Source of the DNA: Shewanella piezotolerans WP3
Lineage (GTDB): Bacteria > Pseudomonadota > Gammaproteobacteria > Enterobacterales > Shewanellaceae
Direction of reading: 5' to 3'
Length of the DNA stretch: 64,000 bases
Assembly: GCF_000014885.1 (NCBI RefSeq)
Contig: NC_011566.1
Span: 1,550,001 to 1,614,000 of the forward strand
The position numbers and the translations under genes were made by a program. Of this stretch, positions 18,821 through 29,041 are shown piece by piece (positions within the stretch are counted from its first letter, which is position 1; every line of letters begins with the position of its first letter). The notes beneath the pieces are model-generated. The model searched no databases, had not been told where the DNA came from, and saw nothing but the letters and a program-made list of their open reading frames with translations.

Positions 18821-19776
18821 TGGCTGACTCAAAAGAGCCTAAAGGGGCGACGGTTAATACCACCGATGAGTTTGGTCACTGGGATTTGCCCGATATTAGC
18901 CAAGCAGTAGATACTTCATCACTCAATATGTTTGGTCGACATGGCTCCAGTATCGACATTGAGGATGGTGGCGAAGCTGACGCTATTTTACCGCCGACAT
19001 TGACCGAGATTGAAGATATCCGCGCCGATGCTGAGCGAGAAGGATTTGTCCAAGGACAAGAGGCGGGTCATGCCGAAGGGCTCGAAAAAGGCCGTTTAGC
19101 AGGGCTAGAGCAGGGGCATAGCGAAGGTTTTGAACAGGGGAAAGAGCAGGGGCATGAGGCTGGTTTGCAAGCTGCTGGTGAGATACTACAACGTTTTGAA
19201 GCCTTACTTGAACAATTTGAGCAACCTTTGAGCATACTCGATACTGAAATTGAGAAAGAGCTACTATTAACCTCCATGAGCCTGGCAAAAGCCGTTATCG
19301 GCCACGAGCTTAAAACCCACCCTGAACATATATTAAGTGCGCTACGCCAAGGTGTCGATTCGCTGCCGATTAAACTGCAGCAAGTGAACATCAGAGTGAC
19401 GCCTGATGACGAAGCATTGATTAGCGGGCTCTATAGTGCAGCGCAATTAGAAAAAAACCGCTGGGATATCGAAGCCGATCCAAGCTTATCCGCTGGTGAC
19501 TGTATTATAAGTAGCGGGCGCAGCCATATCGATATGACCGTCGATACACGAATTCAACATGTCTTTTTTGAGTTAGAAAAAACTCAGCAAGATCTATTAC
19601 AGCAAAAAGAGCAGCAAGAGGAAGCGCTGCTTAATCAAAGAGCAAGTAAGCAAGTTGCTGTTGAGAGCGCAGAGTCTAATTCGGCTCCTGCAATGGAGAC
19701 AGAGCCTCAACCTCAAGAATCCGCCCCTGCCGCCGAAGGTGAACATGCCAACACGCCAACACCGACTGCGCAGTAA
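18820..19776 (+). CDS. fliH: FliH, flagellar export ATPase regulator
   Basis: Stator-like partner that dimerises and holds the FliI ATPase. Residues about 70-120 form a long run of GxxxG repeats ([20 protein letters not shown], then [13 protein letters not shown]), a known FliH feature. The following helical and globular parts bind FliI and FliN. At 318 residues it is longer than the enteric form because of an acidic, Pro/Glu/Ala-rich C-terminal tail (from about residue 275). That tail overlaps the first 32 bases of fliI in another frame. The ATG shares one base with the fliG stop. Confidence 0.93.
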   Translation: MADSKEPKGATVNTTDEFGHWDLPDISQAVDTSSLNMFGRHGSSIDIEDGGEADAILPPTLTEIEDIRADAEREGFVQGQEAGHAEGLEKGRLAGLEQGHSEGFEQGKEQGHEAGLQAAGEILQRFEALLEQFEQPLSILDTEIEKELLLTSMSLAKAVIGHELKTHPEHILSALRQGVDSLPIKLQQVNIRVTPDDEALISGLYSAAQLEKNRWDIEADPSLSAGDCIISSGRSHIDMTVDTRIQHVFFELEKTQQDLLQQKEQQEEALLNQRASKQVAVESAESNSAPAMETEPQPQESAPAAEGEHANTPTPTAQ

Positions 19777-21085
19777 ACTTGCGCAGCACCATAGTAAGGT
19801 GAATCCTTTTGTGGCCGAAGCCAGCGGTCAACTCGTTCGTGTGGTGGGCTTAACGCTAGAGGCTACCGGTTGCCGGGCTTCAGTCGGCAGTCTTTGCTCG
19901 ATAGAAACCATGTCTGGTGAGCTTGTGGCAGAAGTGATTGGTTTTGATGATGAGCTGTTGTACTTAATGCCAATTGAAGAGCTTAGCGGCGTACTGCCCG
20001 GTGCTAAAGTTACGCCGCTCGGGCAGCAGTCAGGCTTAAGCGTCGGACTGGCATTATTAGGTCGAGTGCTTGATGGCAGTGGCCTGCCGATTGATGGTTT
20101 AGGCAATTTGCAAACGGACCAAAAAGCACCGACTCATGCTCCTGCAATAAACCCTTTAGCAAGACGTGCCATTAGTGAACCGCTCGATGTGGGGGTGCGC
20201 GCCATTAACTCAATGCTGACCGTAGGCAAAGGTCAGCGAATGGGTTTATTTGCCGGTTCTGGTGTGGGTAAAAGTGTACTGTTAGGCATGATGACCCGAG
20301 GCACTACCGCCGACATTATTGTGGTAGGGTTAGTAGGAGAGCGTGGCCGTGAAGTCAAAGAGTTTATTGAAGAGATTTTAGGCCCTGAAGGCCGCGCGCG
20401 CTCTGTGGTTGTCGCAGCTCCGGCTGATACCTCACCACTGATGCGACTTCGTGCTTGTGAAACCTCGACTCGAATTGCCGAGTATTTTCGTGACATGGGC
20501 TATAGCGTACTATTACTTATGGACAGCTTAACTCGTTATGCTCAGGCGCAGCGAGAGATAGCTTTGGCGGTCGGGGAACCGCCAGCCACTAAAGGTTATC
20601 CGCCTTCAGTATTCGCTAAACTACCGAAGCTTGTGGAACGTGCTGGCAACGGTGGCGGCAAGCAGGGCTCGATTACCGCATTTTACACCGTGCTGACAGA
20701 GGGGGATGATCTACAAGATCCTATCGCCGATGCATCAAGAGCGATCCTTGACGGCCATATCGTTCTTTCCCGTTCGCTGGCAGATTCAGGTCATTATCCT
20801 GCGATAGATATCGAGGCGTCCATTAGTCGTGTCGCGCCTATGGTGATAACGACAGAGCACTTAGAGGCGATGCGCCGAGTAAAGCAGGTTTATTCGCTTT
20901 ATCAGCAGAACAAAGACCTTATCTCTATTGGTGCTTATACCCAAGGTAGCGACCCTCGAATTGATAATGCAATTCGCCTACAACCCGCTATGAATGCATT
21001 TTTACGCCAAACCATGAAAGATGCTATTACCTTTGACAGTAGCACGCTTATGTTGAGCCAGTTGGGTGCGCAGTGTCAGGTTTAG
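19745..21085 (+). CDS. fliI: FliI, flagellum-specific ATPase
   Basis: Hexameric ATPase of the flagellar type III export apparatus. Walker A is [13 protein letters not shown], the Walker B region is [20 protein letters not shown], and the family signature [20 protein letters not shown] is present. The start at the ATG at 19745 gives 446 residues ([12 protein letters not shown]...), the usual length. Longer in-frame starts inside fliH would add residues unlike the family. Translation is probably coupled to fliH through the 32-base overlap. Confidence 0.95.
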   Translation: MPTRQHRLRSKLAQHHSKVNPFVAEASGQLVRVVGLTLEATGCRASVGSLCSIETMSGELVAEVIGFDDELLYLMPIEELSGVLPGAKVTPLGQQSGLSVGLALLGRVLDGSGLPIDGLGNLQTDQKAPTHAPAINPLARRAISEPLDVGVRAINSMLTVGKGQRMGLFAGSGVGKSVLLGMMTRGTTADIIVVGLVGERGREVKEFIEEILGPEGRARSVVVAAPADTSPLMRLRACETSTRIAEYFRDMGYSVLLLMDSLTRYAQAQREIALAVGEPPATKGYPPSVFAKLPKLVERAGNGGGKQGSITAFYTVLTEGDDLQDPIADASRAILDGHIVLSRSLADSGHYPAIDIEASISRVAPMVITTEHLEAMRRVKQVYSLYQQNKDLISIGAYTQGSDPRIDNAIRLQPAMNAFLRQTMKDAITFDSSTLMLSQLGAQCQV

Positions 21086-21115
21086 CATTGAGCATAATCA
21101 ATGAGTAATAGATAA

Positions 21116-21562
21116 ATGGCCAAAGCTGACCCACTTTTTACCGTTCTTAAATTAAACCAAGAGGCAGAGGAGCAAGCATCCCTGCAACTTCGTGCAGCTC
21201 AGTTAGAGTTACAGCGCAGACAAAGTCAGTTAAAGGCGTTGCAAGACTATCGTTTAGATTACATGAAGCAGATGGAGCAGCAACAAGGTAAGAATATCAG
21301 TGCAAGTTATTACCATCAGTTTCATCAATTTGTGCGTCAAGTCGATGATGCTATCGTGCAACAAGTTAACTCTGTTCAGGAAGCAAACACTCAGCAGCAA
21401 CATCGACTAACTCATTGGCAAGAGAAACAGCAAAAGCGTAAAGCGGTAGAATTGTTGTTGGCGAATAAGGCCGAAAAAGCGCAACTTGCAGAACAGCGTA
21501 AAGAGCAAAAGATGGTTGATGAGTTCGCTTCGCAGCAGTTCTACCGAAAGTCCCGCCGCTAG
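21116..21562 (+). CDS. fliJ: FliJ, flagellar export chaperone/escort protein
   Basis: Cytoplasmic coiled-coil protein that acts as the central stalk of the FliI ring. The whole 148-residue sequence is Gln/Lys/Glu-rich and helical (QLRAAQLELQRRQSQLKALQ; LTHWQEKQQKRKAVELLLAN). The conserved C-terminal end is MVDEFASQQFYRKSRR. It lies 30 bases after fliI and closes the fliE operon. A new sigma-54 promoter follows for fliK. Confidence 0.93.
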   Translation: MAKADPLFTVLKLNQEAEEQASLQLRAAQLELQRRQSQLKALQDYRLDYMKQMEQQQGKNISASYYHQFHQFVRQVDDAIVQQVNSVQEANTQQQHRLTHWQEKQQKRKAVELLLANKAEKAQLAEQRKEQKMVDEFASQQFYRKSRR

Positions 21563-21594
21563 TTTTTACCCTCTGTTATATTGGACAACTCTGT

Positions 21595-21610
21595 TGGCAT
21601 CATAATTGCT
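21595..21610 (+). promoter_or_regulatory. Sigma-54 promoter of the fliK-flhB operon
   Basis: TGGCATCATAATTGCT: TGGCAT -24 box and perfect TTGC -12 box, with ten bases between GG and GC. It is 33 bases after the fliJ stop and about 110 bases before the fliK ATG. Confidence 0.82.
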
Positions 21611-21720
21611 TTTAATTAGATATTAGGTAATTAAAGTGAGCTTACAAGCCGATATTTTGACGCCAATTACCAAAGCTGATTGTCTATTTTTGCTTTTATG
21701 GGGACGCTGACGGAGAAGTT

Positions 21721-23289
21721 ATGCAGCAGATGACCAATATATTACTCAGTAGTGCCGATGGCGCCAGCTCAAAAAAGGTGGTTGCTAACGGCAATCCACA
21801 GCAGAGCGTTGAAGGTGATAACTTCTCTGCGGCACTTGAAAAAGCGAGCCAAGAGGGGGCTACTGCTGAGCAAGGTAGAGTCGATGGCGAAGCTGTGTTA
21901 TCGGAAGTTTCCTCGGATAAACAGCAGCGCAGAGATATAGAAGACAGCGATAACACTGAGACCACGAAGAAGAGTGATGATGTCAGTCAGGTTTTCGCGC
22001 AAATAAATCTCGCCAATAACTTTTCAAGCAGCGCTGATGATCCGTCAATTGCCGCTGACGGCGAAGGTTTGCCGTCAAGTGATGAGCTAACCGATGAGCT
22101 TTCCATCTTGAGCGGTGCTATTGACGAAACCAAAGCTGACGATAGTGAGTCAGCTGAAGATACTGAATTGACCGATGAGATCATGCAAGCATTAAGCTTA
22201 CACAGCGGCATATCCGAGAAAGCCTTGAATGAAATGCCTGAAACTGAACTTAAGGCATTACTCGCGCAAAGTAAGATTCTAGATGCCGATGGTGCGCTGT
22301 TAGCGCAGTATGCGATTGCACCAGCGCCTAATGCACCTGCAATGGATAACGCTGATGAGCTAAAGATCTCACCTCAGAAAGTTGACACTCATAGCGGTGA
22401 AGCGGAAGCAAAACGTAATAGCACGATAAGCGAGGCTAAGCCATTTACTCATGGCGCCGTTTCAGATGGGACAGTGCAGCAACCCGTTGCTGCAAAGAGC
22501 AGTGCTGAGACTCGAGATATTTTAGGCAAAGAAGGGGCTATTCAATCTGGCACTGCAACCGTTAATCTAAGCGAAGGCGCGTCAAAAAACGCTGAGATAG
22601 GAAATAGTAAAAATGGCAAATTGGCTAATAATGCCAATAATTCGGCCGCAGAACAGCTTAAAGGCGCAGAGCTATCAGTGAGGCTCACGCCTATTCAAAT
22701 GGGGTTGGAGGCAAACCTTGCTAGTGGCAATGAAGAACTGTCTACCCAAGATATTAAGACAGTATCTGGCCTGCAAGCCCATAATTTACAAATTCAGCAG
22801 AGTTTAACTCGTGTAGAACCACAGCAGATACAATTAGCGCTGAAACAACATGCTGATCAAGCTACTCAAATGCAGGAGATGATCCAACGATTTTCCCCAG
22901 TAATGAAGCAACAGCTGATGACCATGGTCAGTCAAGGTGTGCAACAGGCAGAGATCAGACTCGATCCTGCAGAGCTTGGCAGTATGATGGTACGGATCCA
23001 AGTTCAGGGAGATTCGACTCAAGTGCAGTTCCAGGTGAGCCAGCATCAAACTCGAGATCTCGTTGAACAAGCAATGCCAAGATTACGTGAAATGTTAGCC
23101 GAGCAAGGTATGCAATTAACCGATGGTCAAGTATCACAAGGTGACCGAGGTAATGACCAATCATTCCAAGGTGATAGAGACGGCCAAGGTAATAGTCACA
23201 GTGAAATGGATGAAATTTCAGCAGAAGAGTTGATTGTTAGCGCAAATCAGGCAACAACTTCTGCTTCAGGTATAGATTATTACGCATAA
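21721..23289 (+). CDS. fliK: FliK, flagellar hook-length control protein
   Basis: Secreted molecular ruler that stops hook growth and switches export specificity through FlhB. The first 370 residues are disordered and rich in Ala/Ser/Asp/Glu. The C-terminal Flg_hook domain (about 385-470) has the signature AEIRLDPAELGSMMVRIQVQ followed by FQVSQHQTRDLVEQAMPRLR. The length of 522 is within the range. A second FliK-like protein is encoded at 43266-44876, so the organism has two proteins of this type. Confidence 0.93.
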   Translation: MQQMTNILLSSADGASSKKVVANGNPQQSVEGDNFSAALEKASQEGATAEQGRVDGEAVLSEVSSDKQQRRDIEDSDNTETTKKSDDVSQVFAQINLANNFSSSADDPSIAADGEGLPSSDELTDELSILSGAIDETKADDSESAEDTELTDEIMQALSLHSGISEKALNEMPETELKALLAQSKILDADGALLAQYAIAPAPNAPAMDNADELKISPQKVDTHSGEAEAKRNSTISEAKPFTHGAVSDGTVQQPVAAKSSAETRDILGKEGAIQSGTATVNLSEGASKNAEIGNSKNGKLANNANNSAAEQLKGAELSVRLTPIQMGLEANLASGNEELSTQDIKTVSGLQAHNLQIQQSLTRVEPQQIQLALKQHADQATQMQEMIQRFSPVMKQQLMTMVSQGVQQAEIRLDPAELGSMMVRIQVQGDSTQVQFQVSQHQTRDLVEQAMPRLREMLAEQGMQLTDGQVSQGDRGNDQSFQGDRDGQGNSHSEMDEISAEELIVSANQATTSASGIDYYA

Positions 23290-23382
23290 GCAGGTAACCT
23301 ATAGCACAAGTTAAAGACTTGGCTTAACTTGGGAGATTGATCGAGTAAAGCAAGCGCATAGAAGTCCAGTTAGGGAAAGCAG

Positions 23383-23901
23383 ATGGCAGAAGAAGAATCA
23401 TTAGAGCTCGAAGTCAGTGACGAGCCGAAAAGTAAGAAAAAGTTAATTCTATTTGGCAGCATCGCCGCTGTACTTATTGTTATCATCGCAGCGACCCTTT
23501 GGTTGCTATTAAGTGGCGATGAAACGGCTGCAGAAAATAGCGGTGGAGAAGCCGTCGCTGAAGTGAAAGCATCAGATAAAAGAGAAGCTTTTTACGCTGC
23601 AATGCCACGTCCTTTTCTGTTTAATTTACCCGGCAACGGCCGCACTCGACTTGTTGAAATCAAAGTACAGTTGATGGTCCGCGGTAAAGATGATGATGTA
23701 TTGATTAAAAAGCACATTCCATTAATTGAAGATGCGTTATTGACCACCTTTAGTGGCGCAGATGTCCAGAAACTCAGTACCTTAGCGGGCAAAGATGAAC
23801 TGAGACTTTTAGCATTGCTTAATGTACAAAATACTCTGCAGCCAATTATTGGTCGTAAAGTCGTTGAAAAAGTATTATTTACCGGCTTTGTAATGCAGTA
23901 A
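23383..23901 (+). CDS. fliL: FliL, flagellar basal-body/stator-associated protein
   Basis: Single-pass inner-membrane protein that surrounds and supports the stators. A short acidic cytoplasmic N-terminus is followed by a membrane segment (about 22-43, FGSIAAVLIVIIAATLWLLL). The periplasmic FliL domain then has FYAAMPRPFLFNLPG and the C-terminal motif KVVEKVLFTGFVMQ. The length of 172 is typical. It is cotranscribed between fliK and fliM. Confidence 0.95.
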   Translation: MAEEESLELEVSDEPKSKKKLILFGSIAAVLIVIIAATLWLLLSGDETAAENSGGEAVAEVKASDKREAFYAAMPRPFLFNLPGNGRTRLVEIKVQLMVRGKDDDVLIKKHIPLIEDALLTTFSGADVQKLSTLAGKDELRLLALLNVQNTLQPIIGRKVVEKVLFTGFVMQ

Positions 23902-23956
23902 ATTTGCACGGCTCTTTTTGTAAACCAAACGTTTTTATATAGGCAAAGGCAATATC

Positions 23957-24985
23957 GTGAGTGATTTATTAAGCCAAGACGAAATTGATGCGCTACTACA
24001 CGGTGTAGATGACGTCGAAGAGGACATGATAGAGGACGGTGAGCTTGATGCCCGTGCCTATGATTTCTCTTCGCAAGACCGTATTGTGCGTGGCCGAATG
24101 CCAACGCTGGAGATTGTTAACGAGCGTTTTGCTCGTCATTTGCGAATAAGCATGTTTAACATGATGCGCCGAGCGGCTGAAGTGTCAATTAACGGCGTAC
24201 AAATGCTCAAATTCGGTGAGTACGTACACACTCTTTTTGTACCGACAAGCTTAAACATGGTGCGCTTTAGTCCGCTAAAAGGGACAGCGCTTATCACCAT
24301 GGAAGCAAGGCTTGTGTTTATTTTAGTGGACAACTTCTTTGGTGGCGATGGACGTTTTCATGCCAAGATTGAGGGTCGAGAGTTTACTCCCACTGAACGT
24401 CGTATTGTGCAACTGCTGCTGAAAATTATCTTTGAAGATTATAAAGAAGCTTGGGCGCCGGTGATGGATGTTGAGTTCGATTATCTTGACTCTGAAGTTA
24501 ACCCTGCGATGGCGAATATCGTTAGCCCAACCGAAGTGGTAGTGGTCAGTTCATTCCATATCGAAGTCGACGGTGGCGGTGGTGATTTCCATATAACTAT
24601 GCCGTATTCGATGATTGAACCTATTCGAGAGCTGCTCGATGCTGGCGTGCAAAGTGATACTCAAGATACTGATATGCGCTGGTCGCAGGCACTGCGAGAC
24701 GAGATCATGGATGTTGACGTCGGTATTGACGCTACCGTTGTAGAGCATCAGGTGACATTACGTGATGTGCTTGAATTTAAGGCTGGGGATGTGATCCCTG
24801 TTGAGCTGCCTGAGCACATTATTTTGAAAGTTGAAGATCTTCCCACTTATCGTTGTAAGATGGGGAAAACTAAAGAGAATCTTGCATTAAAGATTTGTGA
24901 ACAAATACAAAGGCCAGAAACGGTTAAGTCGGAACTGCAGTTGGTTACCCATAAAGGTAAGCCACGCGAACGCTCTGATATATAA
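23957..24985 (+). CDS. fliM: FliM, flagellar motor switch protein
   Basis: C-ring protein that binds phospho-CheY. The extreme N-terminus (MSDLLSQDEIDALLHGV) is the CheY-binding motif. The middle CheC-like domain includes the GGxG region (FFGGDGRFHAKIEGREFTPT). The C-terminal SpoA domain (DVIPVELPEHIILKVEDLPT) pairs with FliN. The start is GTG at 23957 with GGCAAAGGC upstream. The length of 342 is normal. The same DE-x-[DE]-x-LL pattern as the N-terminus recurs in CheZ and three times in CheA. Confidence 0.95.
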   Translation: MSDLLSQDEIDALLHGVDDVEEDMIEDGELDARAYDFSSQDRIVRGRMPTLEIVNERFARHLRISMFNMMRRAAEVSINGVQMLKFGEYVHTLFVPTSLNMVRFSPLKGTALITMEARLVFILVDNFFGGDGRFHAKIEGREFTPTERRIVQLLLKIIFEDYKEAWAPVMDVEFDYLDSEVNPAMANIVSPTEVVVVSSFHIEVDGGGGDFHITMPYSMIEPIRELLDAGVQSDTQDTDMRWSQALRDEIMDVDVGIDATVVEHQVTLRDVLEFKAGDVIPVELPEHIILKVEDLPTYRCKMGKTKENLALKICEQIQRPETVKSELQLVTHKGKPRERSDI

Positions 24986-24997
24986 GGTGAAAAGTAA

Positions 24998-25378
24998 ATG
25001 AGTACAGATACAGGTGATGACTGGGCTGCAGCAATGGCAGAGCAAGCAATTGAAGAAGCACAAGCTGTAGAGCTAGATGAGTTTAGCAGCGATGCAGCTC
25101 CGTTAAGCGAGGAGGAAGCCTCAAAACTTGATGCGATTATGGATATCCCTGTCACCATTTCGATGGAAGTGGGTCGCAGTTTTATCAATATTCGTAATCT
25201 ACTACAGTTAAACCAAGGTTCGGTTGTAGAACTCGATCGTGTTGCGGGTGAACCTCTCGATGTGATGGTTAACGGCACCTTAATCGCTCATGGTGAAGTC
25301 GTTGTTGTTAACGACAAATTCGGTATTCGTTTAACCGACGTTATCAGTCAGACTGAGCGTATCAAAAAGCTTAAATAA
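24998..25378 (+). CDS. fliN: FliN, flagellar motor switch protein
   Basis: C-ring component and docking site for FliH. An acidic N-terminal tail of about 50 residues precedes the SpoA domain (DIPVTISMEVGRSFINIRNL; LNQGSVVELDRVAGEPLDVM; GEVVVVNDKFGIRLTDVI). The length of 126 is normal. It is 12 bases from fliM and 11 bases from fliO, in one operon. Confidence 0.96.
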   Translation: MSTDTGDDWAAAMAEQAIEEAQAVELDEFSSDAAPLSEEEASKLDAIMDIPVTISMEVGRSFINIRNLLQLNQGSVVELDRVAGEPLDVMVNGTLIAHGEVVVVNDKFGIRLTDVISQTERIKKLK

Positions 25379-25389
25379 AGGGATTAGCA

Positions 25390-25764
25390 ATGAGTTTTCA
25401 GCTTGCATTAGCTAGTCTTGGCACCGTTGCCGCTACCGCAGAAAAATCGGCGGCGCCTTCAAGTGTAGCCACACTTGCCAGTATGGTAGGAGGGCTGATT
25501 GTTGTCCTACTATTAATTTTTGCTTTGGCTTATATGGTGAAGCGACTCAATTTGGTACCCAGCAGCCAAGGCGTGTTGAAAACACTGGCTGTTACGCCAC
25601 TGGGTCAAAAAGAGAAGCTGGTACTCGTAGAAGTTGACGGGCAACAATATCTACTTGGGGTTACCCCGCACCAAGTTAATTTAGTTGATAAGCTTAGCGA
25701 TCCCGTTGAGATCTCCACTGACTCCTTTGCGAGTCGTTTACGTCAAGCGAAGTCGTCCCGATGA
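25390..25764 (+). CDS. fliO: FliO, flagellar export apparatus protein
   Basis: Membrane protein that helps assemble the FliPQR export gate. There is one membrane segment (about residues 29-51, [20 protein letters not shown]), followed by the FliO domain ([31 protein letters not shown]). The length of 124 is normal. Its TGA overlaps the fliP ATG as ATGA, indicating translational coupling. Confidence 0.92.
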   Translation: MSFQLALASLGTVAATAEKSAAPSSVATLASMVGGLIVVLLLIFALAYMVKRLNLVPSSQGVLKTLAVTPLGQKEKLVLVEVDGQQYLLGVTPHQVNLVDKLSDPVEISTDSFASRLRQAKSSR

Positions 25765-26510
25765 TAAAATGGATTGTGTTATTTGGCGGCCTTGCACTGT
25801 CATTAATATCCCCTACAGTGTTAGCTGAAACGGGAATTTTACCTGCAGTAACTGTATCAACGGGGGCTGATGGTTCTACGCAGTATTCGGTAACCATGCA
25901 GATTTTACTGCTGATGACCGCACTGAGCTTTATCCCCGCAGCTGTCATTATGTTGACCTCGTTTACCCGTATTATTGTGGTTTTGTCGATTTTGCGTCAA
26001 GCAATCGGGTTACAGCAAGCCCCCTCGAATCAAATCTTAATTGGTATCAGTATGTTCATGACATTTTTTATTATGTCTCCGGTATTCGATAAGATTTATG
26101 AACAAGCGGTCAAACCTTATATTGAGCAGGGCATGCCGATTCAGGATGCTTTTAATACTGGTAAAGGGCCACTGAAAGATTTCATGCTATCCCAAACTCG
26201 GTTAACCGATTTAGATACTTTTATCGAAATTTCGGGGTACCAAAATATCAATGAACCGGAAGATGCGCCAATGAGCGTGATTATTCCCGCTTTCATCACC
26301 AGTGAACTGAAAACGGCATTTCAGATCGGCTTTATGCTATTCGTGCCATTTTTGGTATTAGATTTAGTGGTCGCCAGTATCTTGATGGCTATGGGGATGA
26401 TGATGTTATCGCCTATGATTGTCTCTTTGCCGTTTAAGATCATGCTATTCGTACTTGTTGACGGATGGAGTTTAGTGATGGGCACGTTAGCTAACAGTTT
26501 TGGGTTGTAG
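25761..26510 (+). CDS. fliP: FliP, flagellar export gate protein
   Basis: Core of the export channel. A cleavable signal peptide is visible (about 1-22, ending SPTVLA). The family core [20 protein letters not shown] and [20 protein letters not shown] follows, then further membrane segments and [20 protein letters not shown] near the end. The length of 249 is typical. fliQ begins seven bases after the stop. Confidence 0.96.
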   Translation: MIKWIVLFGGLALSLISPTVLAETGILPAVTVSTGADGSTQYSVTMQILLLMTALSFIPAAVIMLTSFTRIIVVLSILRQAIGLQQAPSNQILIGISMFMTFFIMSPVFDKIYEQAVKPYIEQGMPIQDAFNTGKGPLKDFMLSQTRLTDLDTFIEISGYQNINEPEDAPMSVIIPAFITSELKTAFQIGFMLFVPFLVLDLVVASILMAMGMMMLSPMIVSLPFKIMLFVLVDGWSLVMGTLANSFGL

Positions 26511-26517
26511 GTAGCTT

Positions 26518-26787
26518 ATGACTCCTGAAGCACTGATTGATATTTTTAGAGAAGCCTTAGCGGTTATTGTGACGATTGTTTCGATGATCATTGTGCCAGG
26601 GCTCATTGTTGGCTTGATCGTGGCGGTATTTCAGGCTGCAACTTCGATTAACGAGCAAACATTAAGTTTCCTCCCACGATTGCTAACAACGCTTTTAGGC
26701 TTAATGCTGATGGGGCATCTGCTGGTACAAACGATGATGGAGTTTTTTATGCAGATGGTCAATATGATCCCTCAGGTCATCGGTTAA
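26518..26787 (+). CDS. fliQ: FliQ, flagellar export gate protein
   Basis: Small two-helix membrane protein of the export gate. Both hydrophobic hairpin segments are clear (IVTIVSMIIVPGLIVGLIVA and LLGLMLMGHLLVQTMMEFFM). Between them is the conserved FQAATSINEQTLSFLPRLL. The length of 89 is exact for the family. Confidence 0.97.
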   Translation: MTPEALIDIFREALAVIVTIVSMIIVPGLIVGLIVAVFQAATSINEQTLSFLPRLLTTLLGLMLMGHLLVQTMMEFFMQMVNMIPQVIG

Positions 26788-26854
26788 TCATGCTGTTGCA
26801 ACTGTCTGAACCGCTTATGTTAAAACGTCAGCATTCAAGCATTGTGCTGTAATT

Positions 26855-27655
26855 ATGAATATCTTACTTGATACCATAATGGGTGGGATTGCTGGCTACA
26901 TGTGGCCATTAACGCGGATCTCTAGCATGTTTATGGTGATGGCGGTATTTGGTGCTAATACCACACCGTCGCGGGTTAGATTATTGTTATCTCTGACCGT
27001 CACTGCAGCTGTAGTGCCCGTGCTACCGCCAATGCCCGATATAGAGCTCTTTTCCTTGAGCGCAGTGTTTGTCACTTTTCAGCAGATCATCATTGGCGTT
27101 TCCATGGGATTTTCAACCCTGCTGCTAATGCAGACATTTGTATTAACCGGGCAGATCATCGGTATGCAGACCAGTCTAGGTTTCGCCTCCATGATAGACC
27201 CAGGTTCAGGACAACAAACACCTGTTGTTGCGAACTTCTTTCTTTTGCTCACAACAATGATATTTCTGGCGGTAGATGGGCACCTAATACTCATCAAAAT
27301 GGTGGTGGCGAGTTTTGATTCAATTCCTGTATCAATGGAAGGTCTGAGCCTCGCAAGTTATCGTATGTTTACTGAATTTGTCGGTTATATGTTTGGCGCA
27401 GCGCTGACCATGTCGCTATCGGCCATCGTGGCGCTACTGACGATCAACCTCTCTTTTGGGGTAATGACTCGAGCTTCACCACAGTTAAATATCTTCGCCA
27501 TTGGTTTCCCTGTAACCATGGTCAGTGGTTTGTTTATTCTGTGGTTAACATTGACCCCTATCATGGCTCACTTTGATGAAGTGTGGCGTGAGGTACAAAT
27601 TCTGCTGTGTAACGTCCTTGAGCTACAGTGCACCTTAGATGGTGGGCTTAACTGA
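26855..27655 (+). CDS. fliR: FliR, flagellar export gate protein
   Basis: Multi-pass membrane protein completing the FliPQR gate. About six hydrophobic segments are visible, with family motifs GQIIGMQTSLGFASMIDPGS and VMTRASPQLNIFAIGFPVTM. The length of 266 is normal. A 67-base gap separates it from fliQ, larger than elsewhere in this operon. The TGA ends 57 bases before flhB. Confidence 0.95.
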   Translation: MNILLDTIMGGIAGYMWPLTRISSMFMVMAVFGANTTPSRVRLLLSLTVTAAVVPVLPPMPDIELFSLSAVFVTFQQIIIGVSMGFSTLLLMQTFVLTGQIIGMQTSLGFASMIDPGSGQQTPVVANFFLLLTTMIFLAVDGHLILIKMVVASFDSIPVSMEGLSLASYRMFTEFVGYMFGAALTMSLSAIVALLTINLSFGVMTRASPQLNIFAIGFPVTMVSGLFILWLTLTPIMAHFDEVWREVQILLCNVLELQCTLDGGLN

Positions 27656-27712
27656 TGAGGTTACTCACGCGTTTTATCATAGTGCTATCTCCACTCATGA
27701 CGGGGGACTGTC

Positions 27713-28846
27713 ATGGCTGAAAATGACAGTAGCCAAGAAAAAACAGAGGAAGCAACCTCCAGAAAGTTGCAACAGGCTAAAGATAAAGGCCAGGTTGCAC
27801 GCTCCAAAGATTTAGGAACCTCTGCCGTTCTTATTGCTGCTTCAGTTGGGCTTGTTATGACCGGGCCAAGCATTGCTAAAGCGATGCACACCATTATGAC
27901 CAACCTATTTACATTAACCCGTGATGAGATTTTTGATACTCGGCAGATGATGAATATCTGGAGCATGGTGGGCAGTGAATTGGCAGCGCCTTTGCTAGGT
28001 TTTATCTTATTGCTAGCTGTGATTGCCTTTGCTGGTAACGTGGCGTTGGGTGGAATGTCTTTTTCAGCCAAAGCCTGTATGCCAAAACCGAGTAAAATGA
28101 GTCCTGTCGCAGGTTTGAAACGAATGTTTGGCGTACAAGCTGTAGTTGAACTCACCAAAGGTATTGCTAAGTTTTCAGTGGTGGCAATTACCGCTTATGT
28201 GGTTTTGAAAATCTATTTGAATGACATTTTGATGCTGTCGCAAGATCATCTTCCTGGCAATATTTATCATGCGTTAGATCTGGTTTCTTGGATTTTCATC
28301 TTACTGTGTGCATCGACCTTTATTATTGTTGCTATCGATGTTCCTTATCAAATTTGGCATCACGCCAAACAGTTAAAGATGACCAAGCAAGAAGTTAAAG
28401 ATGAGTACAAAGATACCGAAGGCAAGCCCGAAGTTAAGGGGCGTATTCGTCAGTTACAACAAGAGATGGCACAAAGACGCATGATGGGGGAAGTACCGAA
28501 TGCTGATGTCATTGTGGTTAACCCTGAACATTATGCCGTGGCGGTCAAATATGATGCTGCCAAGTCAACTGCACCGTTTGTGGTGGCCAAAGGGGTTGAT
28601 GAAGTCGCATTTAAAATCCGTGAAATTGCCCGCGAGCATGATGTGGCTATCGTTACTGCACCACCATTAGCGCGTGCTATTTACCACACGACCAAAATAG
28701 ATCAAGAGATCCCAGAAGGGCTATTTACAGCAGTCGCTCAAGTGCTAGCCTACGTATTTCAGTTACGTCAATACCAAAAAGGCAAAGGGCGTCGCCCCAA
28801 TGCTATTCCTACAAAGCAACCGATCCCTGATGAGCTTAAACATTAA
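27713..28846 (+). CDS. flhB: FlhB, flagellar export specificity switch protein
   Basis: Export gate protein whose cytoplasmic domain self-cleaves to change from rod/hook to filament substrates. The N-terminus SQEKTEEATSRKLQQAKDKG is the family signature. Four membrane segments follow to about residue 215, then the cytoplasmic part. The cleavage site reads NPEH (residues 270-273) rather than the textbook NPTH; the Asn-Pro bond is kept. The C-terminal domain continues to PLARAIYHTTKIDQEIPEGL. A free-standing copy of this domain is encoded at 42874-43182. Confidence 0.95.
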   Translation: MAENDSSQEKTEEATSRKLQQAKDKGQVARSKDLGTSAVLIAASVGLVMTGPSIAKAMHTIMTNLFTLTRDEIFDTRQMMNIWSMVGSELAAPLLGFILLLAVIAFAGNVALGGMSFSAKACMPKPSKMSPVAGLKRMFGVQAVVELTKGIAKFSVVAITAYVVLKIYLNDILMLSQDHLPGNIYHALDLVSWIFILLCASTFIIVAIDVPYQIWHHAKQLKMTKQEVKDEYKDTEGKPEVKGRIRQLQQEMAQRRMMGEVPNADVIVVNPEHYAVAVKYDAAKSTAPFVVAKGVDEVAFKIREIAREHDVAIVTAPPLARAIYHTTKIDQEIPEGLFTAVAQVLAYVFQLRQYQKGKGRRPNAIPTKQPIPDELKH

Positions 28847-29041
28847 ACAGGCTGCATTATCAATGGAATTGTGGATTAACCTTATATTGAAGTCTCATTT
28901 TAAAGCAGAAGGTGTTTAAAAAACACTCACTTACTTGGCTTTCCATTCTTTGCTCATTCTTTTCAGGTTATAGTGTGCATGCTCTACAATTTGAGCAGCT
29001 TGATCCTGTTGGTTTTGTTACTCGTTAACGCTTTAAAATTT

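Noticed and set aside
19655..19744. Longer fliI start inside fliH
   Set aside because: The added residues are low-complexity and unlike FliI. The ATG at 19745 gives the usual 446-residue protein.
26789..26851. Twenty-codon open frame between fliQ and fliR (MLLQLSEPLMLKRQ...)
   Set aside because: There is no ribosome site of note and no recognisable product. It fills a 67-base gap and could occur by chance.
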